A DNA stretch of 64,000 nucleotides from an uncultured Bacteroidales bacterium (GCA_946616535.1 CAMOJA010000008.1:1-64000); one strand, 5' to 3'. Counted from the stretch's first letter, positions 38,137 through 47,258 are shown. Made by a program: numbers and translations. Notes: generated from the letters alone by a model not told the origin.

Positions 38137-39033
38137 TTGAGAATTAAGCGATACATATTAACCCTTATACTTGGAACTTTGTCGCTTTGTACATTTGCGC
38201 AGGTGCTGTATGAGATCAGCGGCAAAGGTACCCGGTCCAAGTCCTATATCCTGGCCACAAACCGGTACGTGGAGATGCAGTTTATAGACACCATTCCGAA
38301 CGTCTTCAAGTGCTTCTCCCGATGCAACAAAGTGGTCACTGAATTTGCCATGCAGGACTACGAAGCCATCGCCGCTTTACGGCAGGCAGCCCTTCTGCCG
38401 GATTCTGTCAAACTGACAAATTTCTACAGCGAAAGCGAGTATCGGTATATCGACAACGCTCTTCGTATCAGTTTGGGCATGGGTTTGGATCAGCTATGCC
38501 GGATGAAACCGTCGTACCTGACGGAGATGTTTCGGACGGAATTGATGAAGCAATGGCTGGGGTATGACGACCAGAAATCGATGGAGAATTTCTTCGAATC
38601 CGTGGCGCTGGAGAGGAATATCCCGATTGTGGGGCTGGATAATATCGGCGAGACGATGTACATGCTCTTTGACCGCGAGCCCTTCCACTGGCAGTGCAAG
38701 GAGCTGCTGAAAGTCATCGAGTACCCGGAGAACGAGGTCAAGCAGGAACGCGCCATTCGGGACATGTACCGCGACGGGCGGCTGACGGACTTGGCGTATC
38801 AGGTGGAGGGACCGAACAACACGACCTCCCTATCCTATTCGGACTACAAGGTCTATTGTGCACGGAACCAACAATGGGTCAAGCGGCTCCAGCCTTACCT
38901 GGCGGATGGTGGAGCGTTCATCACGCTCAATGCTGTGTTTTTAGGCGGAGAAAAGGGCTTGTTGCAACAACTCCGTGCTGCCGGATACCGCGTCCGGCCG
39001 GTTAATAGAGGACGACCAATAAAAACAACATAA
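38137..39033 (+). CDS. TraB/GumN family protein
   Basis: 298 residues from a TTG start (MRIKRYILTLILGTLSLCTF, signal peptide). Motifs of the TraB/GumN family are present: LYEISGKGTRSKSYILAT near the start, and paired conserved positions in ERNIPIVGLDNIGETMYML and GGAFITLNAVFLGGEKGLLQ, where metal-dependent members keep the catalytic GxxH. Here the first is SGKG rather than the usual GxxH, so the active site may be degenerate. It starts 8 bp after the TPR gene. Confidence 0.8.
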   Translation: MRIKRYILTLILGTLSLCTFAQVLYEISGKGTRSKSYILATNRYVEMQFIDTIPNVFKCFSRCNKVVTEFAMQDYEAIAALRQAALLPDSVKLTNFYSESEYRYIDNALRISLGMGLDQLCRMKPSYLTEMFRTELMKQWLGYDDQKSMENFFESVALERNIPIVGLDNIGETMYMLFDREPFHWQCKELLKVIEYPENEVKQERAIRDMYRDGRLTDLAYQVEGPNNTTSLSYSDYKVYCARNQQWVKRLQPYLADGGAFITLNAVFLGGEKGLLQQLRAAGYRVRPVNRGRPIKTT

Positions 39034-39047
39034 ATTAAAACAAACGT

Positions 39048-39605
39048 ATGAAAAAGGTATTTTCTGTATGCGCAGCGCTGGTTTTGGCGCTGGGTATGAA
39101 TGCTGCCGAGCGTGGCAAGTTCATTCACGTAGATGCAAGTGTCAACAAGAACCTCAAGCCGCAGATCGCCTTCTGCCAGGAGCACAAGGACGGTGCGGAC
39201 GTGACGACCCTCATCCTCAAGACGGTCAACACCAATGAGTTCAACGAGTTCACAGACGCATCGCGTATCCTCATCAAGTTCTCCGACGGCAAGAACGTCC
39301 GCCTCAACCGCGTGGCCGGCAGCGAGGTGAAGAAGAACAAAGTGACGGAGAAAGTGGCACGCGCGACCATCACCAAGTACTGGACGGAGACCATCTACGA
39401 GGTCGCGCCGGAGGTAATCAGCAAACTCGAGGGCGGTTCGACCATCACCAAGATCCGTGTGGTCTTCAAGGAGAACGACGCCAAGGATTATGACATCGCA
39501 GAGGGCTATCTGGAGAAGATGGCGTCCGACCTGCTCAAGTCCTATCAGGAGGCTGCTCTCAAGAGCCGCAAAGCCAACAGCGATCTGAGCGATGAAGATT
39601 TTTGA
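39048..39605 (+). CDS. Small secreted protein of unknown function
   Basis: 185 residues with a clear signal peptide (MKKVFSVCAALVLALGMNAA). The mature part is mixed alpha/beta and highly charged, with KVARATITKYWTETIYEVAP and a C-terminal helix. I do not recognise the family. The 3' end overlaps the next gene by 14 bp, so the two are probably made together. Confidence 0.75.
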   Translation: MKKVFSVCAALVLALGMNAAERGKFIHVDASVNKNLKPQIAFCQEHKDGADVTTLILKTVNTNEFNEFTDASRILIKFSDGKNVRLNRVAGSEVKKNKVTEKVARATITKYWTETIYEVAPEVISKLEGGSTITKIRVVFKENDAKDYDIAEGYLEKMASDLLKSYQEAALKSRKANSDLSDEDF

Positions 39606-41823
39606 TTTATCAAAAATAATTGCTCTTGCCCTTTTCTTGGCTCTTGGCTCTCCGCTCTCCTACTCGCAGATAGGCATGCGGGAGTTGGGTGACTCGCTGA
39701 TGGCATACACGGGCTTCTCACGCCTGTGGAGCCCTGCCGTGCGGGTCAAACAGCTCCGTGTGAGCGGCAATAACGTCTCCGTCAGGACCAACCAGACCTT
39801 GCATGACTTCCGATGGACGGAAGAGAACCTCGACCGGCTATGCCGCAAGGTCAGCCTATGGACGCTCGGTCACGAGAACGGCAAGGTCACTATCTACGCC
39901 GGTCAGACGGATGTCCGCACGCTCATCACCGATTGTGCGCGGGGTATCTCCTCGTCGCCGAACAAGGGCAAGGACCTCACGGAGCGCAACATCGTCCTCT
40001 ACCCCAGCCATGGCCTCTACTACAACCGTGACCGGGCGGAGTGGATATGGCAGCGCGCAACGCTCTGGACGACCGTAGAGGACCTCTACAGCCAGGAGTA
40101 CGTGCGGCATATCACCCGTATGCTGGAGAACGCCGGCGCTAACGTCCTCTCGCCTCGTGCGGGTCTGGACGAGCGCCATCCTGGTCTCTCCGGTATGCCC
40201 CGATGGACCGAAGGAGCGCGCTACTGGCTGCAGCATCAGAAGACGGACTCTGCCCTCTGGGATCTCTACGACGGCAACGAGTATAAGGACGACATGAAGT
40301 CCCGCGGCCTCTGGGTCAACTCCCTGGAGACGGACGTGGACCTCTGCGTAGCGCTCCATACCGACGGACTCGACAGCGGCGATGACACCACCATCGTCGG
40401 CACCCTTGTCATCTATACGGCGAAGGACGACGACGGCAACACCGTACTCAGAAACGGCAAGGACCGCGAGAAAGCGAACCGTAACTTAGGCGACTGGATC
40501 CAGACCCAGATCACCGAGGACCTGCGTACCCTGGCGCCCGAATGGACACGCCGCCAACTCAAAGAGGCAAACTACTGCGAGAGCCGTGTGCCCGTCGTGC
40601 CGAGTATCATCCTCGAGCTGCTGAGTCATAAGAACATGGCGGATATGCGTTACGGCCTCGATCCCGCTTTCCGTTTTGCGGCATGCCGTGCGGTCTATAA
40701 AGGCATCCTCCGCTACCTCAACGGCAAAGAGGCTGTCGTACAGCCCCTGCCCGTGCATGAGATGGCGATTGACCCGAACGGTACCGTCCGTTGGAAGGCA
40801 CCTATAGACCCGTTGGAGCCATCCGCTACGCCGACCTATTATATGGTATATGTGCGTGCGGACGAGGGCGAATGGGATGTGCAGCAGGTGGAGAAAAAGA
40901 CCGAACTGAAGCTCAACCTGCAGCGTGGCGTGCAGTACGACTGCTATGTAGTCGCGGGAAATGACGGCGGACTGAGTATGCCCGGACCGATGGTCAGCGC
41001 CTACCTCAATGACCAAACGGCAAATGACCAAATGGTAAATGACCAAATGGTACTTGTCGTTGATGCTTTCGATGACGTCTATGGGCCGGATTGGTTTGCA
41101 GACAGCACTTTTGCGGGCATCGTACCGGGCACCTACGCTTGCGAGAGCGATTTCTCCTGCGCCTATATAGGCGAGCAGTGGGACTACCGCCGTGCGAGTC
41201 TCTGGACCAATGACGACAACTGCGGTTGGGGTGCCTGCTATCGCGATCATGCAGGCCAGTTGACCGTCGGTAACACCCGTGACTGGTCCATGCGTCACGG
41301 CCATGCCTTACGCCAAATGAAGATCAGTTATGTCTCCACAACCGCAGGGCTCATGACCGAACCCGACGAGCGTTTTAAGATGGTGGATTATATCTGCGGT
41401 CGCCAGCGTCAGCCCATAGGAGAGACCCAGAAAGCGATGCTCGCTGCCTATCTGGCGAAAGGCGGACTGCTGCTTCTCTCTACCGACCATTTCAGCGCCA
41501 TCGATCCCCAATGGGCGGTTCAGAACCTCCATGCCTCTTTCTATGCCGCACGAGCGACACGCTCCGGCAGGATTGTCGGCAAGAGGCATTACCAACTGCT
41601 CTTGACCCCGAACGAGGAGCATCTCTTCACTTGTACGCCGGAGGGATTAAAAATCGCGGAAGGCGCCGTTGTCATGGCTACCTACCGCGATATGCGTTGT
41701 CCCGCCGCTGTGGGATTCAAGGGACCGAAGAACAAGACCCTCGTCTTTGGTTTTCCGCTAGAAGCGGTGACGGATTTTGATAAGATCTATACTTCTTCTA
41801 TTCAATGGCTGAACGAGCAATAA
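39592..41823 (+). CDS. Secreted N-acetylmuramoyl-L-alanine amidase-fold protein with Fn3-like region
   Basis: 743 residues. A signal peptide ends near SPLSYSQ. From about 120 to 385 the order of motifs follows the amidase_3 fold: NIVLYPSHGLYYNR, RMLENAGANVLSPR, VDLCVALHTDGLDSGDDTTI and VVPSIILELLSHKNMADMRY (catalytic-type Glu). A Fn3-like segment (about 395-475) and a C-terminal beta-rich region (about 490-743) containing GYGP/GWGAC-type motifs follow. Proteins like this are often labelled xanthan lyase or golvesin-like in Bacteroides. It probably cleaves or binds peptidoglycan; the exact substrate is uncertain. A coding repeat (AAATGACCAAATGGT) occurs at 41020-41052. Confidence 0.68.
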   Translation: MKIFDLSKIIALALFLALGSPLSYSQIGMRELGDSLMAYTGFSRLWSPAVRVKQLRVSGNNVSVRTNQTLHDFRWTEENLDRLCRKVSLWTLGHENGKVTIYAGQTDVRTLITDCARGISSSPNKGKDLTERNIVLYPSHGLYYNRDRAEWIWQRATLWTTVEDLYSQEYVRHITRMLENAGANVLSPRAGLDERHPGLSGMPRWTEGARYWLQHQKTDSALWDLYDGNEYKDDMKSRGLWVNSLETDVDLCVALHTDGLDSGDDTTIVGTLVIYTAKDDDGNTVLRNGKDREKANRNLGDWIQTQITEDLRTLAPEWTRRQLKEANYCESRVPVVPSIILELLSHKNMADMRYGLDPAFRFAACRAVYKGILRYLNGKEAVVQPLPVHEMAIDPNGTVRWKAPIDPLEPSATPTYYMVYVRADEGEWDVQQVEKKTELKLNLQRGVQYDCYVVAGNDGGLSMPGPMVSAYLNDQTANDQMVNDQMVLVVDAFDDVYGPDWFADSTFAGIVPGTYACESDFSCAYIGEQWDYRRASLWTNDDNCGWGACYRDHAGQLTVGNTRDWSMRHGHALRQMKISYVSTTAGLMTEPDERFKMVDYICGRQRQPIGETQKAMLAAYLAKGGLLLLSTDHFSAIDPQWAVQNLHASFYAARATRSGRIVGKRHYQLLLTPNEEHLFTCTPEGLKIAEGAVVMATYRDMRCPAAVGFKGPKNKTLVFGFPLEAVTDFDKIYTSSIQWLNEQ

Positions 41824-41826
41824 GCA

Positions 41827-43533
41827 CTATTTATCGTGCTTATGCTCGTACACAGCCTCTTCTACGTTGATGATATAATCGCCCATCTTCTCGAGCTCGA
41901 GAATGATATCCATGTAGTTCACACCGGTGGAGTAGTCGTACTCCTTCTCGGTGACATGCTGCATATTCTGCGCCTTCAGTTCGTCGCGGAAGTTATTGAT
42001 CTCATTCTCCATGTTGGTCATCTCCAAGAACTCGTCCTCCGTGATGCTCACATGCTCCAGGGCCTCAACCATCTTGGCTTCCGCGCCGTTGAGCAGGTAC
42101 ATCATCATCTCTACGTTCTTGTCCTGGTACTCCGTGTAACGGATATGTGAGTCGTGCTTGTGGCGGATATAACGCGAGAGGTTGTAGTTCGCGTCACCTA
42201 CGGACTCCAACTCACTCACGATACGCAGCATCTTGTGTACCTCGTGCTTAGATTGGTCGGAGAGCCTACCGTCCGCTACCTGGTTCAGGTAGTTCGCTAT
42301 CTCGTATTCCATTCGGTCGCATATACCCTCGTATTTCTCCACGCGGGAGAAGATCTTCGTGAACTGCGTATCGTCCTCCTCGTGGTACAGGTCGTGGATC
42401 ATGCCGACCATACGTTGGGTACGGATGGCGAAGACATGCACCTCTTTCCATGCCTGTAGGATCGAGAGCTCGGAGGTGGACATCAGGCCGCCGGAGATGA
42501 ACCGCAACTGGCTGTCCGTATCTTTCTGCTCCGGCTTCGACGGAATGATCGCCGTCACTACTTTCTCCAATATCGGGATGAACCAGATCAGGATACAGGT
42601 GTTCGTCACGTTAAACGCCGTGTGGAAAGTCGCCAGGACGGCATTCAGCTTGTCCGGAGACACGTCGCTCGGCAGACCCGGCGTGAAATCGACGCCCCAT
42701 AACTCACATACACCGCCTACGAACCAACGGAACACAACCAGCACCCATACCACGCCGAAGAGGTTGAAAACCAAGTGCGCCAAAGCCGCTCTACGAGCCT
42801 GTACGGACGCTGACAGCGCTACTATATTCGACGTGATGGTCGTACCGATATTCTCACCCAAGACCAGCGATATACCCATATCAATCGGCAGCACGTGCGT
42901 CGAGCACAGGGTCATCGTGATCGCCATGATCGCCGCCGACGACTGTACTGCAAACGTCAATATACCGCCTACTAACAGGTACAGGAAATAGCTCCCGTAG
43001 CCCCAAGAGGACGTCGCGATAAAGAAGTTACGCACCGGATTCATCTGGTCCAGATGCATCTCCGTCGCATTGATTTTCAGGGTTGTCAAACCGAGCAGCA
43101 TCAGCGACAGACCGATCAGGAAATCGCCGAGGTTGGCATTCCGCTTCGTGTAGATCAGCGCCACAGCCAGCACGATCGTCGCATACACTACTAACCGCAG
43201 GTCAAACGAACCGCCGCCAAGCACCATGATCCACGCCGTGAACGTCGTTCCGATGTTCGCACCCATGATCACGGAGATAGCCTGTGCCAGCGAGAGGATG
43301 CCCGCCGAGACGAAGCTCACCGTCATCACCGTCGTCGCCGTCGAGGACTGGACGGCTGCCGTGATGAACGCACCCGTCAACACACCTGTCACGCGGTTGG
43401 TAGTCATCGTTCCGAGCACGTTGCTCAACTTGCTACCCGCCATCTTCTGCAGGCCTTCACTCATCACCTTCATTCCGTACATCAGCATTGCCACGGAACC
43501 GATGAGCGTGATAATCTGTAGTAAAAGTGTCAT
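41827..43533 (-). CDS. Na+/phosphate cotransporter family protein with PhoU-like tail
   Basis: 568 residues. Two inverted Na/Pi-cotransporter repeats carry the QSS motifs AAVQSSTATTVMTVSF (about residue 60) and AVQSSAAIMAITMTL (about 200). A PhoU-like helical domain occupies about 345-560. It would import phosphate with sodium, the tail probably regulating transport. It converges on the amidase-fold gene with a 3-bp gap. Confidence 0.92.
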   Translation of the reverse strand: MTLLLQIITLIGSVAMLMYGMKVMSEGLQKMAGSKLSNVLGTMTTNRVTGVLTGAFITAAVQSSTATTVMTVSFVSAGILSLAQAISVIMGANIGTTFTAWIMVLGGGSFDLRLVVYATIVLAVALIYTKRNANLGDFLIGLSLMLLGLTTLKINATEMHLDQMNPVRNFFIATSSWGYGSYFLYLLVGGILTFAVQSSAAIMAITMTLCSTHVLPIDMGISLVLGENIGTTITSNIVALSASVQARRAALAHLVFNLFGVVWVLVVFRWFVGGVCELWGVDFTPGLPSDVSPDKLNAVLATFHTAFNVTNTCILIWFIPILEKVVTAIIPSKPEQKDTDSQLRFISGGLMSTSELSILQAWKEVHVFAIRTQRMVGMIHDLYHEEDDTQFTKIFSRVEKYEGICDRMEYEIANYLNQVADGRLSDQSKHEVHKMLRIVSELESVGDANYNLSRYIRHKHDSHIRYTEYQDKNVEMMMYLLNGAEAKMVEALEHVSITEDEFLEMTNMENEINNFRDELKAQNMQHVTEKEYDYSTGVNYMDIILELEKMGDYIINVEEAVYEHKHDK

Positions 43534-43558
43534 CGTTTAAGAAAAACTCGAATTTGGC

Positions 43559-43591
43559 TGCAAATTTACTGCTTTTTTTTGATATACGCAA
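43559..43591 (-). promoter_or_regulatory. Promoter of the Na/Pi cotransporter gene
   Basis: Minus-strand TTGCGTATATCA, an A run, GCAGTAAATTTGCA; -7 box TAAATTTG at 43561-43568. The motif ends 25 bp before the ATG, and its upstream part abuts the 3' end of the AraC gene. Confidence 0.75.
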
Positions 43592-43592
43592 A

Positions 43593-44489
43593 TTATTTGC
43601 AATTTTTTTCGCGGAACTCACGTGGAGAGAGACCTGTAGCGCGTTTGAAGAAACGGCAGAAAGAGGAGGAATCGGCATAACCAAGGTGGTCACCTATTTG
43701 CAGTACGGACAAATCCGGACGGGAAGAAAGCAGATTCTTCGCCTGGGTAGTCAAATACTGCTCGATATAATCGCTGGCAGAGACACCCACCACTTCCTTG
43801 ATAACTACCGAGAAATGGCGCGTTGTAAGATGCGCTTTTTCTGCATAGAAAGCCACCTCATGCTGCTCGCGATAGTGAATTGCCACCTGGTTACAGAAGA
43901 CGTTAAAGATAGAACGATTGCGGTCAATAGGCTTCGCATCTTGATCCATATCACGGCGACACGCATCCAACATATCCGTCATGATATCGGTCTGCGCCAA
44001 GAGCATATCGTGGCGGTGTGGATAGCGGGAAACAGGCGTCTCGCTAATAATTTCCAATAATTCCACCGCTTTCATGTATTGCGCCATTTCTTCATCTGTC
44101 AGTCGGCAAGCAGGCGTTTTATGGAACTTGTTGCGGTCATGCGTTATCCGCCTTTGTGTCATGTCTTGCTCAAAAGCGAAAGAGTGCATAATGATGGTAA
44201 TGGAGTAATCCGGGCTGCTATCAATAGGGCGAATGATATGGTTTGGCAGAATCATCGCCACTTCATTCGGCCGGAAGACGACTTCCTGCATGTCATACAG
44301 GGCGCGCGAAGAACCGGAATGACAGATGAACAGCATCAGATACGGAGAAATAATATCCCTGTCATAAACAGGGAAACCATGCACATTGCGAATCACCGCC
44401 ACTTCTTTCTTTTCTATCGTGCGGTACGCCTCCTCAAAAATATGTCTCGTATCAGAATGATTCATTTTTGCATTTTCACATTTACTCAT
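43593..44489 (-). CDS. AraC-family transcriptional regulator
   Basis: 298 residues. The N-terminal sensing region (about 1-180) has a cupin-like start (VIRNVHGFPVYDRDIISPYL). The C-terminal double HTH spans about 195-295: LTTRHFSVVIKEVVGVSASD, LSVLQIGDHLGYADSSSFCR and FFKRATGLSPREFRE. An internal ATG at 44465 could also be the start. It is divergent from the carbohydrate-binding lipoprotein gene at 44655, a likely target. Confidence 0.9.
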   Translation of the reverse strand: MSKCENAKMNHSDTRHIFEEAYRTIEKKEVAVIRNVHGFPVYDRDIISPYLMLFICHSGSSRALYDMQEVVFRPNEVAMILPNHIIRPIDSSPDYSITIIMHSFAFEQDMTQRRITHDRNKFHKTPACRLTDEEMAQYMKAVELLEIISETPVSRYPHRHDMLLAQTDIMTDMLDACRRDMDQDAKPIDRNRSIFNVFCNQVAIHYREQHEVAFYAEKAHLTTRHFSVVIKEVVGVSASDYIEQYLTTQAKNLLSSRPDLSVLQIGDHLGYADSSSFCRFFKRATGLSPREFREKNCK

Positions 44490-44503
44490 TTAGTCATTTC
44501 GGG

Positions 44504-44536
44504 TACAAAAGTACTGTTTTTTTTTGACATACACAA
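44504..44536 (-). promoter_or_regulatory. Promoter of the AraC-family gene
   Basis: Minus-strand TTGTGTATGTCA, an A run, ACAGTACTTTTGTA; -7 box TACTTTTG at 44506-44513. It deviates from the others at the fourth base of TTGC and at the terminal GTA. Confidence 0.65.
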
Positions 44537-44588
44537 GTCTTTTTTGCAAAAATCTTACTTTTGGTCAATTATTTCCAATAAATAGGTA

Positions 44589-44621
44589 ACGCGCATGTAC
44601 AAAAAAAGCAGTACCTTTGCA
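44589..44621 (+). promoter_or_regulatory. Promoter of the carbohydrate-binding lipoprotein gene
   Basis: The right half is canonical (A run, GCAGTACCTTTGCA; -7 box 44612-44619). The left half is weak (ACGCGCATGT instead of TTGCATATAT). A weak -33 may mean it needs an activator such as the neighbouring AraC protein. A strong AAAGGAGGT ribosome site at 44642-44650, unusual for Bacteroidota, precedes the ATG at 44655. Confidence 0.65.
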
Positions 44622-44654
44622 CCCAATTTCAAACTCTTAAAAAAGGAGGTATAT

Positions 44655-46574
44655 ATGATGAGGATTAAAATGGTATTAGTAATGAGTATGGCACTCCTCT
44701 TATGGGCTTGTAAAGACAAGAACCCCGCGGAGGATCCAACCACCACCGACACGCCCACTACGGACGTTACGCCGGCTGAGGTGGACAGTGCCGAAGTGGA
44801 GGTCATCTCGGATCAGGACAACTTGGTGCGGGTCGTTTATCAAGACACGACGGCAAGTATCTACGTGTCGCAAAACATCCTGGCGAACATCACGGCCCTG
44901 AAAGCGGGCGCACATGTGAGCATCATCCAGAGTGCGGACGTGGCAGCAGAGATCACCTATAACCTGTCTGGCTCTTCGGCCGACGGCGGGTTCTACAACG
45001 AAGGTGCGTACAAATCAACCGTGGAACTGAACAACCTGACGCTGACCAACCGGTCTGCCGTCTTCTCCGGAGCGGCGGTACATATCCAAAACAGCAAACG
45101 AATCAAAGTGAAGCCGCTGAACGGTACGACGAACACCCTCGTCGATGCAGCGGGCGGCAAACAGAAAGGATGTCTCTATGTCAAGGGCCATGCCGAGTTC
45201 GCGCAGAGCGGTACGCTGAACGTCACCGGCAATGTGAAACACGGCATCAAGACCGGTGAGTATTTCTCCATCAAGAACGCCACCATCAACATCCTCTCGG
45301 CGGTGGGCGACGGTATCAACTGCGAGCAGTTCTTCTTCATGGAGAGCGGCACGATTGCCATCAACAACGTCTCCGATGATGGTCTCCAATGTGACATCGA
45401 GGACACCGAGACGGGTTCTACCGGAGAGACAGTGGATCACGAGGACGAAGATTCCGGTAACATCTATATCTCCGGCGGCTCGCTGACGATGAACATCACA
45501 GGCATCGCTGCCAAGGGAATCAAATCCGAAGGCAATATCGCTATCTCCGACGGTGACATCACGATTGCCACTTCCGGCAAAGGTACCTGGGACACGGAGG
45601 ATCTGGAGACCAAAGCAGCGGCTTGTATCAGCAGCGATGCGAACATCACCATCGCCGGCGGTACGCTCAATCTGACTTCTACCGGTTCGGGTGGCAAGGG
45701 TCTCAAATGCGACAGTCTCCTGACCATTACCGGCGGTACGATGGTCATCAAGACTACCGGCGCGCTTTACTACAACAACGGCACGACCGAGAACACCAAC
45801 TACACCGGCAACACCGACAATATCGACAGCAAGTATTACTCTTCGCCGAAGGGTATCAAAGCCGGCATCAAGACCGAGTCGGGCAGCGGATGGTCTGTAA
45901 CCTACACCTACGCAGGCGGCATCGTCATCAGCGGCGGTAAGATCTCCGTCAGCACGTCAGGTCGCAATGCCGAGGGTATCGAGAGCAAGAGCACGATGGA
46001 CATCAACGACGGCGAGGTATCTGTCAACGCCTATGACGATGCCATCAATGCCGCTTCCGACCTCACTATCAATGGCGGACTCGTCTATGCACGCTCGACC
46101 AATAACGACGGCATCGATGCCAACGGAAACGTCTATCTCAAAGGCGGACTGGTCTATGCCATCGGTGCTTCTTCGCCCGAAGTGGCCATCGATGCCAACA
46201 GCGAGGAGCAGAAGAAACTCTACGTCCAAGGCGGCACGTTAGTGACTATCGGCGCTTTGGAGAGCGGTGCAAGCCTCACCCAGAGTTGTTACCAGGCTTC
46301 GTCTTGGAGCAAAAACACCTGGTATGCCCTGACCGTCGGCAGTGATGTCTTTGCCTTCAAGACTCCGAGCAGCGGCGGTTCCACCTTGGTCGTTTCCGGA
46401 GCTTCTACCCCAACCCTCCAATCCGGTGTCACCGCTTCCGGCACAAGTATCTTTGACGGCGTGGGCTTCTATCCCGCTACCGCAACCGGCGGTTCGTCCG
46501 TCTCTCTCTCTTCCTACACCGGTGGCGGTAATCACGGTGGTGGCGGTCACGGAGGTGGCCCCGGTGGATGGTAA
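44655..46574 (+). CDS. Carbohydrate-binding-domain lipoprotein (DUF4353-like)
   Basis: About 639 residues from MMRIKMVLVMSMALLLWACK; the lipobox cysteine is visible. A low-complexity Pro/Thr linker (PTTTDTPTTDVTP) is followed by a long right-handed beta-helix-like repeat region with many ISGG/ITGGT turns (e.g. GNIYISGGSLTMNITGIAAK, NISSDANITIAGGTLNLTST) and a Gly/His tail (GGNHGGGGHGGG). Such proteins are surface lipoproteins labelled carbohydrate-binding domain-containing; the substrate is unknown. The Shine-Dalgarno site fixes this start rather than the upstream frame opening, which runs through the promoter. Confidence 0.82.
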   Translation: MMRIKMVLVMSMALLLWACKDKNPAEDPTTTDTPTTDVTPAEVDSAEVEVISDQDNLVRVVYQDTTASIYVSQNILANITALKAGAHVSIIQSADVAAEITYNLSGSSADGGFYNEGAYKSTVELNNLTLTNRSAVFSGAAVHIQNSKRIKVKPLNGTTNTLVDAAGGKQKGCLYVKGHAEFAQSGTLNVTGNVKHGIKTGEYFSIKNATINILSAVGDGINCEQFFFMESGTIAINNVSDDGLQCDIEDTETGSTGETVDHEDEDSGNIYISGGSLTMNITGIAAKGIKSEGNIAISDGDITIATSGKGTWDTEDLETKAAACISSDANITIAGGTLNLTSTGSGGKGLKCDSLLTITGGTMVIKTTGALYYNNGTTENTNYTGNTDNIDSKYYSSPKGIKAGIKTESGSGWSVTYTYAGGIVISGGKISVSTSGRNAEGIESKSTMDINDGEVSVNAYDDAINAASDLTINGGLVYARSTNNDGIDANGNVYLKGGLVYAIGASSPEVAIDANSEEQKKLYVQGGTLVTIGALESGASLTQSCYQASSWSKNTWYALTVGSDVFAFKTPSSGGSTLVVSGASTPTLQSGVTASGTSIFDGVGFYPATATGGSSVSLSSYTGGGNHGGGGHGGGPGGW

Positions 46575-46604
46575 AACGACCGCAATCGTCCTGTCCGCAT
46601 CAAG

Positions 46605-46640
46605 AAATACGGCATGCAGAAAAATGCATGCCGTATTTTT
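46605..46640. terminator. Bidirectional intrinsic terminator
   Basis: A perfect 14-bp stem (AAATACGGCATGCA / TGCATGCCGTATTT) with a 6-nt A-rich loop, flanked by A's on the left and T's on the right. It lies between the convergent genes ending at 46574 and 46660. Confidence 0.85.
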
Positions 46641-46659
46641 AGAATTTTTACCTCTATTA

Positions 46660-47049
46660 TCAGAGAATATCCATGTTTAAAGTAACGTCTTTCGAAGCGC
46701 CTTTCTTTACAGATGCAGCCACTTTTCCGTTTACTTCTTCATCCTCATCGAAAGTCTCAAAGATAAAGGTCGCCTGATCGCTGCTTACACCAAAACTCAG
46801 CGAGTTGATCTCAAAGGTAGCGATACCATCCTCATCAGTAGCGATGTTTTTGTCCGCATGAACCTTGTTTTTGAGGAATGCCTCACTGAGGTCTCCACGG
46901 AACATGAACACCTGTACATTCGGCTGAGGAACACCTAATTTAACCACTTTCACATTCACCGTTGCAGCATTCTTCTGCTGGCAACCGGTGAGGAGCACTG
47001 CGCCGGCGATAACAGCCAGCATCAAGAAACTTTTAATAAACGTTTTCAT
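46660..47049 (-). CDS. Small lipoprotein with a carboxypeptidase-regulatory-like fold
   Basis: 129 residues. The lipobox is LLTGCQQ. The mature part (VNVKVVKLGVPQPNVQVFMF, then ATDEDGIATFEINS) has the pattern of a small beta-sandwich like CarboxypepD_reg/Cna-B. I do not recognise a specific family. The leader is about 115 nt and begins in the palindrome at 47153-47172. Confidence 0.75.
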   Translation of the reverse strand: MKTFIKSFLMLAVIAGAVLLTGCQQKNAATVNVKVVKLGVPQPNVQVFMFRGDLSEAFLKNKVHADKNIATDEDGIATFEINSLSFGVSSDQATFIFETFDEDEEVNGKVAASVKKGASKDVTLNMDIL

Positions 47050-47152
47050 TTGTATTAATTTTAATTTCCCCTCTTACACCTTCGGGGCTTGGACGTCTGT
47101 ATGTCACCGTATTTATTACGCCGTCGGCAACCGGCGGGAAAGGTATTTGAAA

Positions 47153-47172
47153 ACCTTTGCGACTGCAAAGGT
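47153..47172. promoter_or_regulatory. Palindrome overlapping the -7 box (second copy)
   Basis: Identical 20-mer to 2802-2821 (ACCTTTGCGACTGCAAAGGT), in the same register relative to a leftward promoter. Confidence 0.5.
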
Positions 47173-47196
47173 ACTGCTTTTTTTTGATATATGCAA
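47164..47196 (-). promoter_or_regulatory. Promoter of the small lipoprotein gene
   Basis: Minus-strand TTGCATATATCA, an A run, GCAGTACCTTTGCA; -7 box at 47166-47173. It is the closest match to the window consensus. Confidence 0.8.
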
Positions 47197-47225
47197 GATT
47201 TTGGGCTATTTTTTGCGTCATATTA

Positions 47226-47258
47226 TTGCATAATTCAAATTTTTGTTGTAATTTTGCA
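47226..47258 (+). promoter_or_regulatory. Promoter upstream of the broken small gene
   Basis: TTGCATAATTCA, a T-rich centre, TGTTGTAATTTTGCA; -7 box TAATTTTG at 47249-47256. It is divergent from the promoter at 47164-47196, 29 bp away. Confidence 0.65.
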
